NCBI GenBank assembly: GCA_034004685.1
Contig: JAVEWG010000047.1
Location: 1-26,877, forward strand
Direction: 5' to 3'
Length of the DNA: 26,877 nucleotides
Source: JAEUNX01 sp034004685
GTDB taxonomy: Bacteria; Pseudomonadota; Gammaproteobacteria; Burkholderiales; Rhodocyclaceae
Shown here: one piece after another, positions 1-7,164 of the stretch
Numbering within the stretch: the stretch's first letter is position 1
Layout: every line of letters starts with the position of its first letter
Notes under the pieces: model-generated
Told to the model about the DNA's origin: nothing
Databases searched by the model: none
What the model saw: only the letters and a program-made list of their open reading frames with translations
Position numbers and translations under genes: made by a program

Positions 1-2
1 CC

Positions 3-383
3 GATGAAGCCCGTCCCTGGGTGGCCACCTGCCCCTGCGACGCCCCTTTCCTGCCCCTGGACCTGGTGGCCCGCCTGCTGGCCGCCGCCCAGGCCGCCCG
101 GGTTCCCCTGGCCGTGGCCCGGCTGGCGGGCCGGCTGCAGCCGGTGTTCCTGCTGGCCCGGCGGGAACTCGCCCCCTCCCTGGCGGCCTACCTGGCCAGG
201 GGCGAGCGCCGGGCTGAGGCCTGGGTGCTGGGGGAGCGGCACGTGGCGGTGGATTTCGACGACCAGCCGGCGGCCTTCGCCAACCTCAACACCCGGTTGG
301 AACTGGCCCAGGCCGCCGCCCTGCCCAATCCGGGCAATGCCGTTGAGCTATCCGCCCAAAACCGAGGCCAAACCTCGAATTAA
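3..383 (+). CDS. mobA: Molybdenum cofactor guanylyltransferase MobA, C-terminal part
   Basis: MobA transfers GMP from GTP to molybdopterin in the cytoplasm, giving the guanine dinucleotide form of the molybdenum cofactor. The gene is cut by the left window edge and 126 codons remain. The visible frame begins DEARPWVATCPCDAPFLP, matching the family's conserved PCDxPFLP segment. It continues with the LQPVFLLARREL strand and ends with the VDFDDQPAAFANLNT motif typical of MobA C-termini. The start codon, the N-terminal LAGGxSxRMG nucleotide loop and any upstream partner are outside the window. The molybdate uptake operon lies about 3 kb downstream on the other strand, so the neighbourhood is molybdenum-related. 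A 6-base stem (383-388 with 395-400) follows the stop codon but has no T-tract. Confidence 0.88.
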   Translation, partial: DEARPWVATCPCDAPFLPLDLVARLLAAAQAARVPLAVARLAGRLQPVFLLARRELAPSLAAYLARGERRAEAWVLGERHVAVDFDDQPAAFANLNTRLELAQAAALPNPGNAVELSAQNRGQTSN

Positions 384-428
384 TCGGCAATCAGGCCGAT
401 AATAGTCCGCAGCCAGACCAACCCACCC

Positions 429-445
429 CAGCCAGCCAGCCAGCC
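429..445 (+). repeat. CAGC tetranucleotide repeat directly before a start codon
   Basis: Four perfect CAGC units at 429-444 plus one base abut the ATG at 446. No purine-rich Shine-Dalgarno sequence is visible in this leader. Change in copy number would alter the leader but not the reading frame. Confidence 0.6.
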
Positions 446-1981
446 ATGAACACGGAAGACATCCAACGCCGCAAGGTTCTCCTGGTGGAAGACAGCAAGG
501 TTTTCCAGACGCTATTTTCCACCCTGTTCCGGGATACCCACTTCGACGTAGCCTGCGCCCCGTCGGCGGCCGAAGCCCTGGCCCGGCTGGAGGTGGAGAA
601 GTTCGACCTCATCTGCGCCAACTTCTTCCTCCAGGACATGGAAGGGGTGGCCCTGTGCCAGCAGGTGCGTAGCCAGCCCACCCATGCCTACACCCCCTTC
701 ATCCTGCTCACCAGCGTGGAGTCCCAGGACGAGCTGCAGAAGACCCTGCCCGCCGGCGTGACCGACATCTTCCACAAGAGCCGGGTGGCGGAGCTGATCA
801 CCTTCATCAAGCGCTACCCCTTCCATGACCAGCGCCTGGCGGGCCGGGTGCTCTACGTGGAAGACTGCCGGGCCGACCGGGCCTGGCTGGCGGCCCTGCT
901 GGAAGACCATGGCCTCCGGGTGGATGCCTTCGCCAGCGCCGACGAGGCCTGGGAGGTGTTCCTGGACCACCCCTACGACCTGGTGATCACCGACGTGGTG
1001 CTGGAAGGCCGGATGAGCGGCCTGGTGTTCGTCAATCGCATCCGCCGCCTGCCGGACCCGCGGGGGGAAATCCCCGTGCTGGCCCTGACCGCCTTTGACG
1101 ACCCCACCCGCCGGATCGAGCTCTTCAGCATCGGGGTGACCGATTACGTGACCAAGCCGGTGATCGAGGCGGAACTGGTGGCGCGGATCCACAACCTCCT
1201 CGCCCAGCAGCGCGCCAACCAGGAAATCCGCCGCCAGAAAGCCCTGGCGGAGGAAGCCAGCAACGCCAAGAGCCATCTCTTGTCCCTGGTGAGCCACGAA
1301 TTCCGCACCCCCATCAATGCCATCCTGGGCTATGCCCAGTTGCTGGAGCTGGATGCACAGATGGAGCAACTGGGGGAAACCCAGTGGAATCAGGTGAACC
1401 ACATCCAGCGGGCGGCAGAACACCTGCTGGGCCTGATGAACGACATCCTGGACCTCTCCCGGGCCGACGCCGGCAGCATGAAGATCGACCTGTACGCCGT
1501 GGACCTGTTGCCCAGCGTGGAAGCGGCCCTTTCCAAGGTGGGCCACCTGGCCCGCCAGCACGGCATCCACTGCCCGGCCGCCCCCGACGAGACCACCCTG
1601 GCCGCCCAGGGCCTGGTGCGAGCCGACCCCCTGCGCCTGACCCAGGTGCTGGTGAACCTGCTCTCCAACGCCATCAAGTACAACCGGCCCGGGGGCAGCG
1701 TCACCCTGGCGGTGGGCCCGGGCACCCCAGGCCACTGCCGCATCAGCGTGGCAGATACGGGCATCGGCATCGCCCCGGAGGATCTGCCCCGCCTGTTCCA
1801 GCCCTTTTCCCGGCTGGTGCAGCACGAAGAGGAAATCGAAGGCACCGGCCTGGGCCTGGCCCTCTCCCAACGCCTGGTGGAACTCATGGGCGGCCAGCTC
1901 GGGGTCCAGTCCGAACCGGAGGTGGGCAGCACCTTCTGGCTTGAACTGCCCCTGGCCGCGGTGCAAGCCACCACCCACTGA
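446..1981 (+). CDS. Hybrid histidine kinase with two N-terminal receiver domains (REC-REC-HisKA-HATPase_c)
   Basis: A cytoplasmic two-component protein of 511 residues with no membrane segment. Receiver 1 (about residues 10-125) keeps the acidic pair E15-D16 and the lysine K111. Asn59 sits where the phosphoacceptor Asp belongs, judged by spacing to the DMEG turn. Receiver 2 (about 134-252) looks complete, with E139-D140, phosphoacceptor D183 in VITDVVLEG and K237. The kinase core follows: H-box SHEFRTP with H284, N-box NLLSNAIKY (404-412), G1 box DTGIGI (437-442) and G2 box GTGLGL (466-471). Phosphoryl flow probably links H284 and D183, with receiver 1 as a constitutive or protein-binding module. 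No dedicated response regulator is adjacent, so its output is unknown. It is convergent with the SDR gene. The ATG at 446 is preceded by CAGC repeats rather than a recognisable ribosome site. Confidence 0.9.
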   Translation: MNTEDIQRRKVLLVEDSKVFQTLFSTLFRDTHFDVACAPSAAEALARLEVEKFDLICANFFLQDMEGVALCQQVRSQPTHAYTPFILLTSVESQDELQKTLPAGVTDIFHKSRVAELITFIKRYPFHDQRLAGRVLYVEDCRADRAWLAALLEDHGLRVDAFASADEAWEVFLDHPYDLVITDVVLEGRMSGLVFVNRIRRLPDPRGEIPVLALTAFDDPTRRIELFSIGVTDYVTKPVIEAELVARIHNLLAQQRANQEIRRQKALAEEASNAKSHLLSLVSHEFRTPINAILGYAQLLELDAQMEQLGETQWNQVNHIQRAAEHLLGLMNDILDLSRADAGSMKIDLYAVDLLPSVEAALSKVGHLARQHGIHCPAAPDETTLAAQGLVRADPLRLTQVLVNLLSNAIKYNRPGGSVTLAVGPGTPGHCRISVADTGIGIAPEDLPRLFQPFSRLVQHEEEIEGTGLGLALSQRLVELMGGQLGVQSEPEVGSTFWLELPLAAVQATTH

Positions 1982-2068
1982 GCCCCGGGGCCGATGGCCC
2001 CCGCGACCCCGGGAAGCGCGGCAGGCGCGCACGCCCCCCGGTGGAGCGCGGCCAGCGCCGGGAGTCGC

Positions 2069-2872
2069 CTACAGGTGGTGGTTGATGCCCCCGTCCACCG
2101 GAATGGCTTGGCCGGTGATGTGGCGGGCGCGCTCCGAGGCGAGGAAGGTAGCAACGGCCGCCATCTCGTGGGGCTCGCCCATGCGGCGGGCGGGGATGCC
2201 GTTGGTCATCACCGCGCTGACTTCCGCCACCGACTTGCCTTGATCCTTGGCCAGCCATTCCCAGTAGGAGCGGTTGCGCTCGGTGAGGATGGAGCCGGTG
2301 AGCACGCTGTTCACGGTGATGCCGTCCGCCGCCAGGCGCTTGGCCAGCATGCGGTAGAGGCCGGCCACGGCCGGGCGCACGGTGTTGGGCAGCACATGGG
2401 GCAGGGTCTTGGTCGGCTCGCGCGCCACGCCCGAGCCGATGTTGATGATGCGGCCCCAGCGCTGGCGGCGCATCTCCGGCACCACCGCGTCGGCCAGAGC
2501 CCAGGCGGCAACGAAGAGGTGGGTGAATTCGTCGCGATAGTCGGATGGCATGATGGTGGTGAAGGTGCCGGCGCCCGGCCCCTTGCCTTCCTTGCCGGCG
2601 TCGATGACGTGGCCGATCACATTGCTCACGGCGATGCTCACCGGCCCGAAAACCCGGTTGGCCTCGGCCACCACGCCACGCACCGCGTCCACGTTGCTCA
2701 TGTCGGCGCTGACCGTGGCCACCTGCCCCGGATACAGGGCATCGATNNNNNNNNNNNNNNNNNNNNNNNNNNNNNNNNNNNNNNNNNNNNNNNNNNNNNN
2801 NNNNNNNNNNNNNNNNNNNNNNNNNNNNNNNNNNNNNNNNNNNNNNATGCGATTGTTCAGTCCCAGATCCAT
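2069..2872 (-). CDS. SDR family NAD(P)-dependent oxidoreductase, interrupted by an assembly gap
   Basis: A classical-size short-chain dehydrogenase. The start ATG at 2872 is chosen because it opens MDLGLNNR, a normal SDR N-terminus, and has GAGG six bases upstream. The glycine-rich nucleotide loop lies inside the N-run. Downstream are VSADMSNVDAV, VFGPVSIAVSNVIG at the usual NNAG position, RWGRIINIGSG, AADGITVNSVLTGSI and the C-terminal ITGQAIPVDGG. By alignment, the active-site YxxxK reads PNTVR (Pro and Arg in place of Tyr and Lys), so normal SDR catalysis is doubtful; the Ser of GSG is present. With 100 N taken literally, about 34 residues are hidden in frame, near what the fold needs. Substrate unknown. 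It may be co-transcribed with the mod operon upstream, but a 270-base spacer with a strong hairpin intervenes. Confidence 0.75.
   Translation of the reverse strand: MDLGLNNRXXXXXXXXXXXXXXXXXXXXXXXXXXXXXXXXXXIDALYPGQVATVSADMSNVDAVRGVVAEANRVFGPVSIAVSNVIGHVIDAGKEGKGPGAGTFTTIMPSDYRDEFTHLFVAAWALADAVVPEMRRQRWGRIINIGSGVAREPTKTLPHVLPNTVRPAVAGLYRMLAKRLAADGITVNSVLTGSILTERNRSYWEWLAKDQGKSVAEVSAVMTNGIPARRMGEPHEMAAVATFLASERARHITGQAIPVDGGINHHL
2747..2846. other. Assembly gap (100 N)
   Basis: Exactly 100 undetermined bases inside the SDR gene, the conventional placeholder for a scaffold join. The true length and even the adjacency of the two sides are not shown by the sequence, although one SDR frame reads into both flanks. 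Confidence 0.99.
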
Positions 2873-2994
2873 ATGCGCCTCATCAAGAAAATTGGCGGGC
2901 GGGCCTCCGCCCGAAGCCCCAGGGTACCCAGGGGCTGCCGGCCAGCAACCCGCGGCGCCAGCAAAATCCAAACAGGCCCGCCGGGCCTGGCCAT

Positions 2995-3055
2995 CTTAGG
3001 GCATGTTCTCATTAACCCCGGGGGTCGCCCGCGGTTAATGAGAACATGCCCTAAG
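2995..3055. repeat. Perfect 23-base inverted repeat with 15-base loop
   Basis: The left arm at 2995-3017 begins CTTAGGGCATGTTC and its exact reverse complement occupies 3033-3055. The loop is 3018-3032 and GC-rich. It lies between the modD stop (3143) and the SDR start (2872). It could end or attenuate the mod transcript, but no T-tract follows on the minus strand. The arms are AT-richer than their surroundings and resemble insertion-sequence or MITE ends, so a small palindromic element is an alternative. A separate short palindrome (AGGCCCG/CGGGCCT, about 2974-2988) sits next to it. Confidence 0.85.
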
Positions 3056-3142
3056 GCCATTGATGCCTCCCGAGCCAATCTGAAGCCATTCATCCTGCCG
3101 GTGATTGCCCCCGGAAACCGGCCGAGCCACCAGTCCGGCCTC

Positions 3143-3991
3143 TCACCCCGCCAGGAAAGCCACCGCCACGTCCGCCGGGGGCGCCGAGAAGGGGGCCGAG
3201 GTCACCAGGAGGTCGGCCCCGGCAGCCACGTAGCTGGCCGCGTTATCCGCCCTTACCCCGCCGGCGGCCGCCAGCAGGGGCGGATGGCCGGCCATCAGGG
3301 CATCCACCTGGGCACGGCAGCGAGCCACCGTTTCCGGCGGAAACTTCTCCAGCTGGAGCACATCGGCCCCGGCGGCAGCCCACTCCAGGGCCTCTTCCAC
3401 CGTGGTCACTTCCACTACCAGCTTGCGCTCCGGCTCGGCCCGGTACAGCCGGGCGATGGTGTGGGCCGGGGGCTCCTCCAGGAACAGGCGGTGCTCGGGG
3501 AACACCAGCAGGCTGTCGGACAACCCCAGGCGATGGACCGTGGCGCCCCCCGCCCGCACCGCTTTGAGGGCCAGGGCCTTGGTGCCCGGCAGGGCCTTGC
3601 GGGTGCACGCCACCGGCACCGCCCGCCCATCCACCTGGGCGGCTGCCACGATGGCGGCGGTGGCGCTGGCGATGCCGGAGACCGTTTCCATCAACACCTG
3701 GGCGGTCTTCCAGGCCCGGTGCAGGCTGGTGGCCGAACCGCTGGCCTGGAGCAGGCAGGCGCCCGCCCCCACCAGGCCGCCGCTGGGCACCAGCAGACGG
3801 GCGGTGGCGCCCACCAGCTGAAAGAGACGCACCGCCTCCTCCCCACCGCAGGCGGTCATGGCCCGCCGGGCGCGGAATTCCAGCCGTCCGGGCAGATTGC
3901 CGATGGCCAGGGCCCGGGTGGTGATGTCCTCATAGGGCACGTCGTCCGCCAGCAGGCGGGAGAGTTCCGAGTCATCGAGGGCGAGATACAT
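3143..3991 (-). CDS. modD: ModD, quinolinate phosphoribosyltransferase-like protein of molybdate operons
   Basis: A 282-residue cytoplasmic protein of the nicotinate-nucleotide pyrophosphorylase (NadC) fold in the ModD subfamily. It is recurrently encoded at the ends of molybdate transport operons; its exact reaction is not established. Supporting segments are YEDITTRALAIG near residue 20, the RKALPGTKALALKAV block typical of phosphoribosyl binding in this family, VVEVTTVEEALEWAAAGADVLQLEKF, and the C-terminal AAAGGVRADNAASYVAAGADLLVTSAP barrel strands (shown here in pieces of the same region). Length is normal. The ATG at 3991 has AGGAG at ideal spacing. It follows modC by 69 bases in the same direction, which separates it from the housekeeping NAD gene nadC. 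Confidence 0.87.
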   Translation of the reverse strand: MYLALDDSELSRLLADDVPYEDITTRALAIGNLPGRLEFRARRAMTACGGEEAVRLFQLVGATARLLVPSGGLVGAGACLLQASGSATSLHRAWKTAQVLMETVSGIASATAAIVAAAQVDGRAVPVACTRKALPGTKALALKAVRAGGATVHRLGLSDSLLVFPEHRLFLEEPPAHTIARLYRAEPERKLVVEVTTVEEALEWAAAGADVLQLEKFPPETVARCRAQVDALMAGHPPLLAAAGGVRADNAASYVAAGADLLVTSAPFSAPPADVAVAFLAG

Positions 3992-4060
3992 GGTTTTCTC
4001 CTGAATTCGCGATAAGCCGCACGAAGGGCCCGAGGCCGCCCAGGGGGCGCCCGCTCCCCC

Positions 4061-5155
4061 TCAGGCCAGCAGGGCCACCGCCTTGATCTGGGCCCACACC
4101 GCCATGCCCGGCGCCAGCCCCAGCTGATCCCGGGAGCGGCGGGTGATGCGGGCCAGCAGCGGCGCGCCGCCCACCTCCAGGCGCACCATGACGTGGGCCG
4201 GGCTGTCCCCGGGGGCCTGGGCCACCACGGTGGCCGGCAGGATGTTGGTGATGCTGGAATCGGTGGGGCGGGAAAGGGCCAGGCTCACGTCCCGGGCCCA
4301 CACCTGGACCCGTAGAACGCTGCCCTGGGGCAGCTGGCCGTGGGGCACCTGGAGCGCGCCGCCAGAGAACGCCAGCTGCAGCAATCCATAATGACCATCG
4401 TAGGCCGCCACCCGGGCCTCCACCACCACCCCGGCCTGGTCTGCCAGGGCGGTGGGCAGATCCAGGCGGGGCAGCACTTCCACCAGGGGGCCGCTGGCCA
4501 GGACCCGGCCCTGCTCCAGCACCACCAGGTGATCGGCCAGGCGGGCCACTTCGTCCGGGGAGTGGGTGACATACACCACCGGGATCTCCAACTCGTCATG
4601 GAGGCGCTGGAGGTAGGGCAGGATCTCCCGCTTGCGGGCCAGGTCCAGGGCCGCCAGGGGCTCATCCATCAGCAGCAGGCGCGGGCGGGTCAGGAGCGCC
4701 CGGGCGATGGCCACCCGCTGGCGCTCGCCGCCAGAGAGACGCTCCGGCCGCCGCTCCAGCAGGGGGGTGATGCCCAGACGTTGCGCCGCCTGCTCCAGGG
4801 CGGCCCGCCGCCGGGGGGCATCCTCCCCCCCCTGCCAGCGCCTCTGGCCATATTCCAGATTGCCCCGCACCGAGAGGTGGGGGAACAGGCTGGCCTCCTG
4901 GAACACGTAGCCCAAAGGCCGGCGATGGGTGGGGAGGAAGGCGCCGCTGGCGGCGTCCTGCCAGACTTCACCCCCCACCTCCAGATAGCCCTGGGCACCC
5001 CGCTCCAGGCCGGCCAGGGTCCGCAAACAGGTGGTCTTGCCACAGCCCGAGGGCCCGTAAAGGGCGGTGACGCCCCGCCCCGGCAGGCTGAGATCCACGT
5101 CCAGGGAAAAACCCGGGTAGGCCACCTGGAAGCGGGCGCGGATCGGCACCGTCAT
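4061..5155 (-). CDS. modC: Molybdate ABC transporter ATP-binding protein ModC
   Basis: ATPase subunit of the molybdate importer, 364 residues, at the inner face of the membrane. Visible elements are Walker A GPSGCGKTT (34-42), the Q-loop in GYVFQEAS (82-89), signature LSGGERQ (140-146), Walker B LLLMDEP (160-166) and switch His198. The C-terminal third (about 290-360) carries the TOBE/Mop-like molybdate-binding domain with SSITNILPATV and LLARITRRS. The frame stays open far upstream to about 5887, but that stretch only shadows modB. The ATG at 5155 gives a normal ModC and overlaps the modB stop as ATGA, indicating translational coupling. Confidence 0.95.
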   Translation of the reverse strand: MTVPIRARFQVAYPGFSLDVDLSLPGRGVTALYGPSGCGKTTCLRTLAGLERGAQGYLEVGGEVWQDAASGAFLPTHRRPLGYVFQEASLFPHLSVRGNLEYGQRRWQGGEDAPRRRAALEQAAQRLGITPLLERRPERLSGGERQRVAIARALLTRPRLLLMDEPLAALDLARKREILPYLQRLHDELEIPVVYVTHSPDEVARLADHLVVLEQGRVLASGPLVEVLPRLDLPTALADQAGVVVEARVAAYDGHYGLLQLAFSGGALQVPHGQLPQGSVLRVQVWARDVSLALSRPTDSSITNILPATVVAQAPGDSPAHVMVRLEVGGAPLLARITRRSRDQLGLAPGMAVWAQIKAVALLA

Positions 5156-5826
5156 AGCCAGCGCTCCCGCTTGCGGGTGAGCAGGTTGAGGGCCAGCAGC
5201 ACCAGGAAGGCGAAGACCACCATGCCCCCCGCCAGCCAGTGGGCGCTGGCGTATTCCAGGGCTTCCACGTGGTCGTAGATCTGCACCGAGACCACCCGGG
5301 TTTTGTCCGGGATGTTGCCGCCGATCATCAGCACCACCCCGAATTCCCCCACGGTATGGGCAAAACCCAGCACCCCGGCGGTGAGGAAGCCTGGTCCCGC
5401 CAGGGGCACGGCTACCGTCCAGAAGCGATCCCAAGGGCCGGCCCCCAGGGTGGCGGCGGCTTCCATGGGCCGGGCGCCCATGGCCTCGAAGGCGTTGTGC
5501 ACCGGCTGGACCACGAAGGGCAACGAATAGAACACCGAAGCCACCACCAGCCCGGGAAAGGTGAACGGCAAGGTACCCAGGCCCAGGGCCTCGGTGAGCC
5601 GCCCCACGGGACCCTGGGGACCCAGGGTTATCAAGAGGTAGAAGCCCAGCACCGTGGGGGGCAGCACCAGGGGAAGGGCCACCAATGCGGACACCACCCC
5701 TTTCCAGCGGGAACGGGTATGGGCCAGCCACCAGGCGATGGGGGTGCCCACCAGGAGCAACAGCCCGGTCACCACCGTGGCGAGCTTGAGGGTCAGCCAG
5801 ATGGCGGAGAGGTCGTCGGCGCTCAC
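5152..5826 (-). CDS. modB: Molybdate ABC transporter permease ModB
   Basis: Inner-membrane channel subunit of the molybdate importer. Hydrophobic segments recur along the chain (LATVVTGLLLLVG, VVSALVALPLVLPP, VVASVFYSLPFVV, MVVFAFLVLLALNLL). The EAA loop that docks on ModC appears as MEAAATLGAGPWDRFWTVA. The start is ambiguous: an ATG at 5907 would add a 27-residue tail (MHSRTGRCMDGAQ...) not found in the family and has no ribosome site. The GTG at 5826 opens with SADDLSAIWLTLKLA, as ModB proteins normally do, and gives 224 residues, the usual size, so it is preferred. Its 3' end overlaps modC by four bases; the NifX-like gene ends 114 bases upstream. Confidence 0.92.
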   Translation of the reverse strand: MSADDLSAIWLTLKLATVVTGLLLLVGTPIAWWLAHTRSRWKGVVSALVALPLVLPPTVLGFYLLITLGPQGPVGRLTEALGLGTLPFTFPGLVVASVFYSLPFVVQPVHNAFEAMGARPMEAAATLGAGPWDRFWTVAVPLAGPGFLTAGVLGFAHTVGEFGVVLMIGGNIPDKTRVVSVQIYDHVEALEYASAHWLAGGMVVFAFLVLLALNLLTRKRERWL

Positions 5827-5940
5827 GGCAGAACCTGCAACCGGATAACCGCCGGGCGTCGGGCGCCCTTGGGCGCCATCCATGCAACGCCCGGTGCGCG
5901 AATGCACCCCAAGGAGCTGACGGGCAAGAAATTCATGGCG

Positions 5941-6324
5941 TCAGTGGCGGGAGAAAAGATCACGCAGCTTGCACAGGGTAGTGGTCACGTCGAAGCGGGT
6001 TTCCGGCAGGGCCTCCCCGGCCAGGATACGGCCCAGGGCGGCGGCGGGGTCGGTTTCCCCGGTGAGGAGCACCTGGGCACCCCGCTGGTGGAGGTGGCGG
6101 ACGAAGCCATCCCCGGCGCTGCCCGCCACCACGATCTCGATCCCGTCCAGGGGATGGGGCCCCTCATCCTGGAAGTGGTGAAAGACCTGCTCCCTGGCCA
6201 GCTCCACCCGCTCCCCGGGGGGGATGGGATGGCCCGGCCGGCAGTGGAAGACCAGCCAGTGGCGGGCCTGGCCGGCATGGCCGGAAACGGTGGCGTAATC
6301 CTTGGTGGCGATGGCGATTTTCAT
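5941..6324 (-). CDS. NifX/NifB C-terminal-like (dinitrogenase iron-molybdenum cofactor domain) protein
   Basis: A 127-residue single-domain protein of the Nitro_FeMo-Co family, which binds or carries iron-molybdenum cofactor precursors in NifX, NafY and NifB tails, and occurs widely in small proteins of unknown role. Visible segments are MKIAIATKDYATVSGHAGQA at the N-terminus, DGIEIVVAGSAGDGFVRHLHQRG in the middle (a Rossmann-like strand and helix) and a C-terminal helix ending LCKLRDLFSRH. The ATG at 6324 matches the family start; a GTG/ATG further out at 6366 would add an unrelated tail. It sits between modA and modB in the same direction, an unusual place that suggests a role in molybdenum delivery. 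No nitrogenase genes are visible nearby. Confidence 0.8.
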   Translation of the reverse strand: MKIAIATKDYATVSGHAGQARHWLVFHCRPGHPIPPGERVELAREQVFHHFQDEGPHPLDGIEIVVAGSAGDGFVRHLHQRGAQVLLTGETDPAAALGRILAGEALPETRFDVTTTLCKLRDLFSRH

Positions 6325-6385
6325 GGAATGCCTCGAAGGGTTGACCCGTTGGCTGCGCTTGCCCACCCAACGGGCGCTTTGATCG

Positions 6386-7141
6386 TCAAAGGTCGTAGCC
6401 GTAGGCCTTGATCACTGCCCGGGCCTTGTCCCCCTGAAGATACTTCATCAGGGCGGCGGCGGCGGGGCTTGCCCGCCCCTTGTCCAGGATGACCGCGTCC
6501 TGGCGGATGGGGGCATGGAGCCTGGCGGGCACGATCCAGGCCGAGCCCCCCTTGAGCTTGCCCCCCTCCATGACTTGGGAGAGGGCCACGAAGCCCAGCA
6601 GGGCGTTCTCGGTGGCTACGAATTGGTAGGCCTGGGCGATGTTTTCCGCCTGGACGAATTTGGGCGCCAGGCTGTCATAAACCCCCAGGGCCTTCATGGC
6701 CTCCACCGCCGCCGCGCCGTAGGGGGCCAGCTTGGGGTTGGCCAGGGCGATGTGGTCGAAGCCTCCTTTTCTCAGCACCTCCCCCTGGTCATCCACGATG
6801 GCCGAGCGGGCGCTCCACAGCACCAGCTTGCCGATGGCGTAGGTAAAGCGGCTACCCGCCACGGCGGCGCCCTCCTGCTCCAGCCTGGCGGGGGTTTCGT
6901 CGTCGGCGGCCAGCAGCACCTGGAAAGGCGCGCCGTTCTTGATCTGGGCGTAGAACTTGCCCGTGGAGCCGAAGGACAGACTCGCCTTGTGGCCCGTATC
7001 CTGCTCAAACCCGGCGGCGATCTTCTGCATGGGAGCGGTGAAGTTGGCGGCCACCGCCACCTGGACTTCCTCGGCCCATGCGGTACCGGCAAGGCCCAGC
7101 AGGACCAGGGCGGCAAAACGGATTTGCGGAAAACGGAACAT
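6386..7141 (-). CDS. modA: Molybdate-binding periplasmic protein ModA
   Basis: Periplasmic solute-binding subunit that captures molybdate or tungstate for ModBC, 251 residues. It starts with a classical signal peptide (MFRFPQIRF, hydrophobic core AALVLLGLAG, cleavage after AWA near residue 23-24). The mature chain opens EEVQVAVAANFTAPMQKIA, the ModA signature. The oxyanion-contact regions LSFGSTGKFYAQI and later VATENALLGFVALSQV follow, ending with ALMKYLQGDKARAVIKAYGY. The ATG at 7141 has AAGGAG at good spacing. It lies 23 bases after modE on the same strand, so it belongs to the ModE-led operon. Confidence 0.95.
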   Translation of the reverse strand: MFRFPQIRFAALVLLGLAGTAWAEEVQVAVAANFTAPMQKIAAGFEQDTGHKASLSFGSTGKFYAQIKNGAPFQVLLAADDETPARLEQEGAAVAGSRFTYAIGKLVLWSARSAIVDDQGEVLRKGGFDHIALANPKLAPYGAAAVEAMKALGVYDSLAPKFVQAENIAQAYQFVATENALLGFVALSQVMEGGKLKGGSAWIVPARLHAPIRQDAVILDKGRASPAAAALMKYLQGDKARAVIKAYGYDL

Positions 7142-7164
7142 GGCGAACTCCTTGGCGCTAGGGA

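Noticed and set aside
1987..2001. Hairpin GGGGCC-GAT-GGCCCC as a terminator
   Set aside because: It lies between convergent genes but is only six pairs and has no T-tract in either direction.
512..2032. Long minus-strand open frame opposite the histidine kinase
   Set aside because: It is antisense to a clear kinase, has no recognisable domain, and long antisense frames are common in GC-rich DNA.
1994..4015. Long plus-strand frame crossing the N gap
   Set aside because: It is antisense to the SDR and modD genes and only continuous because N bases carry no stops.
5156..5887. Upstream extension of modC
   Set aside because: It overlaps modB in another frame; the ModC N-terminus begins at 5155.
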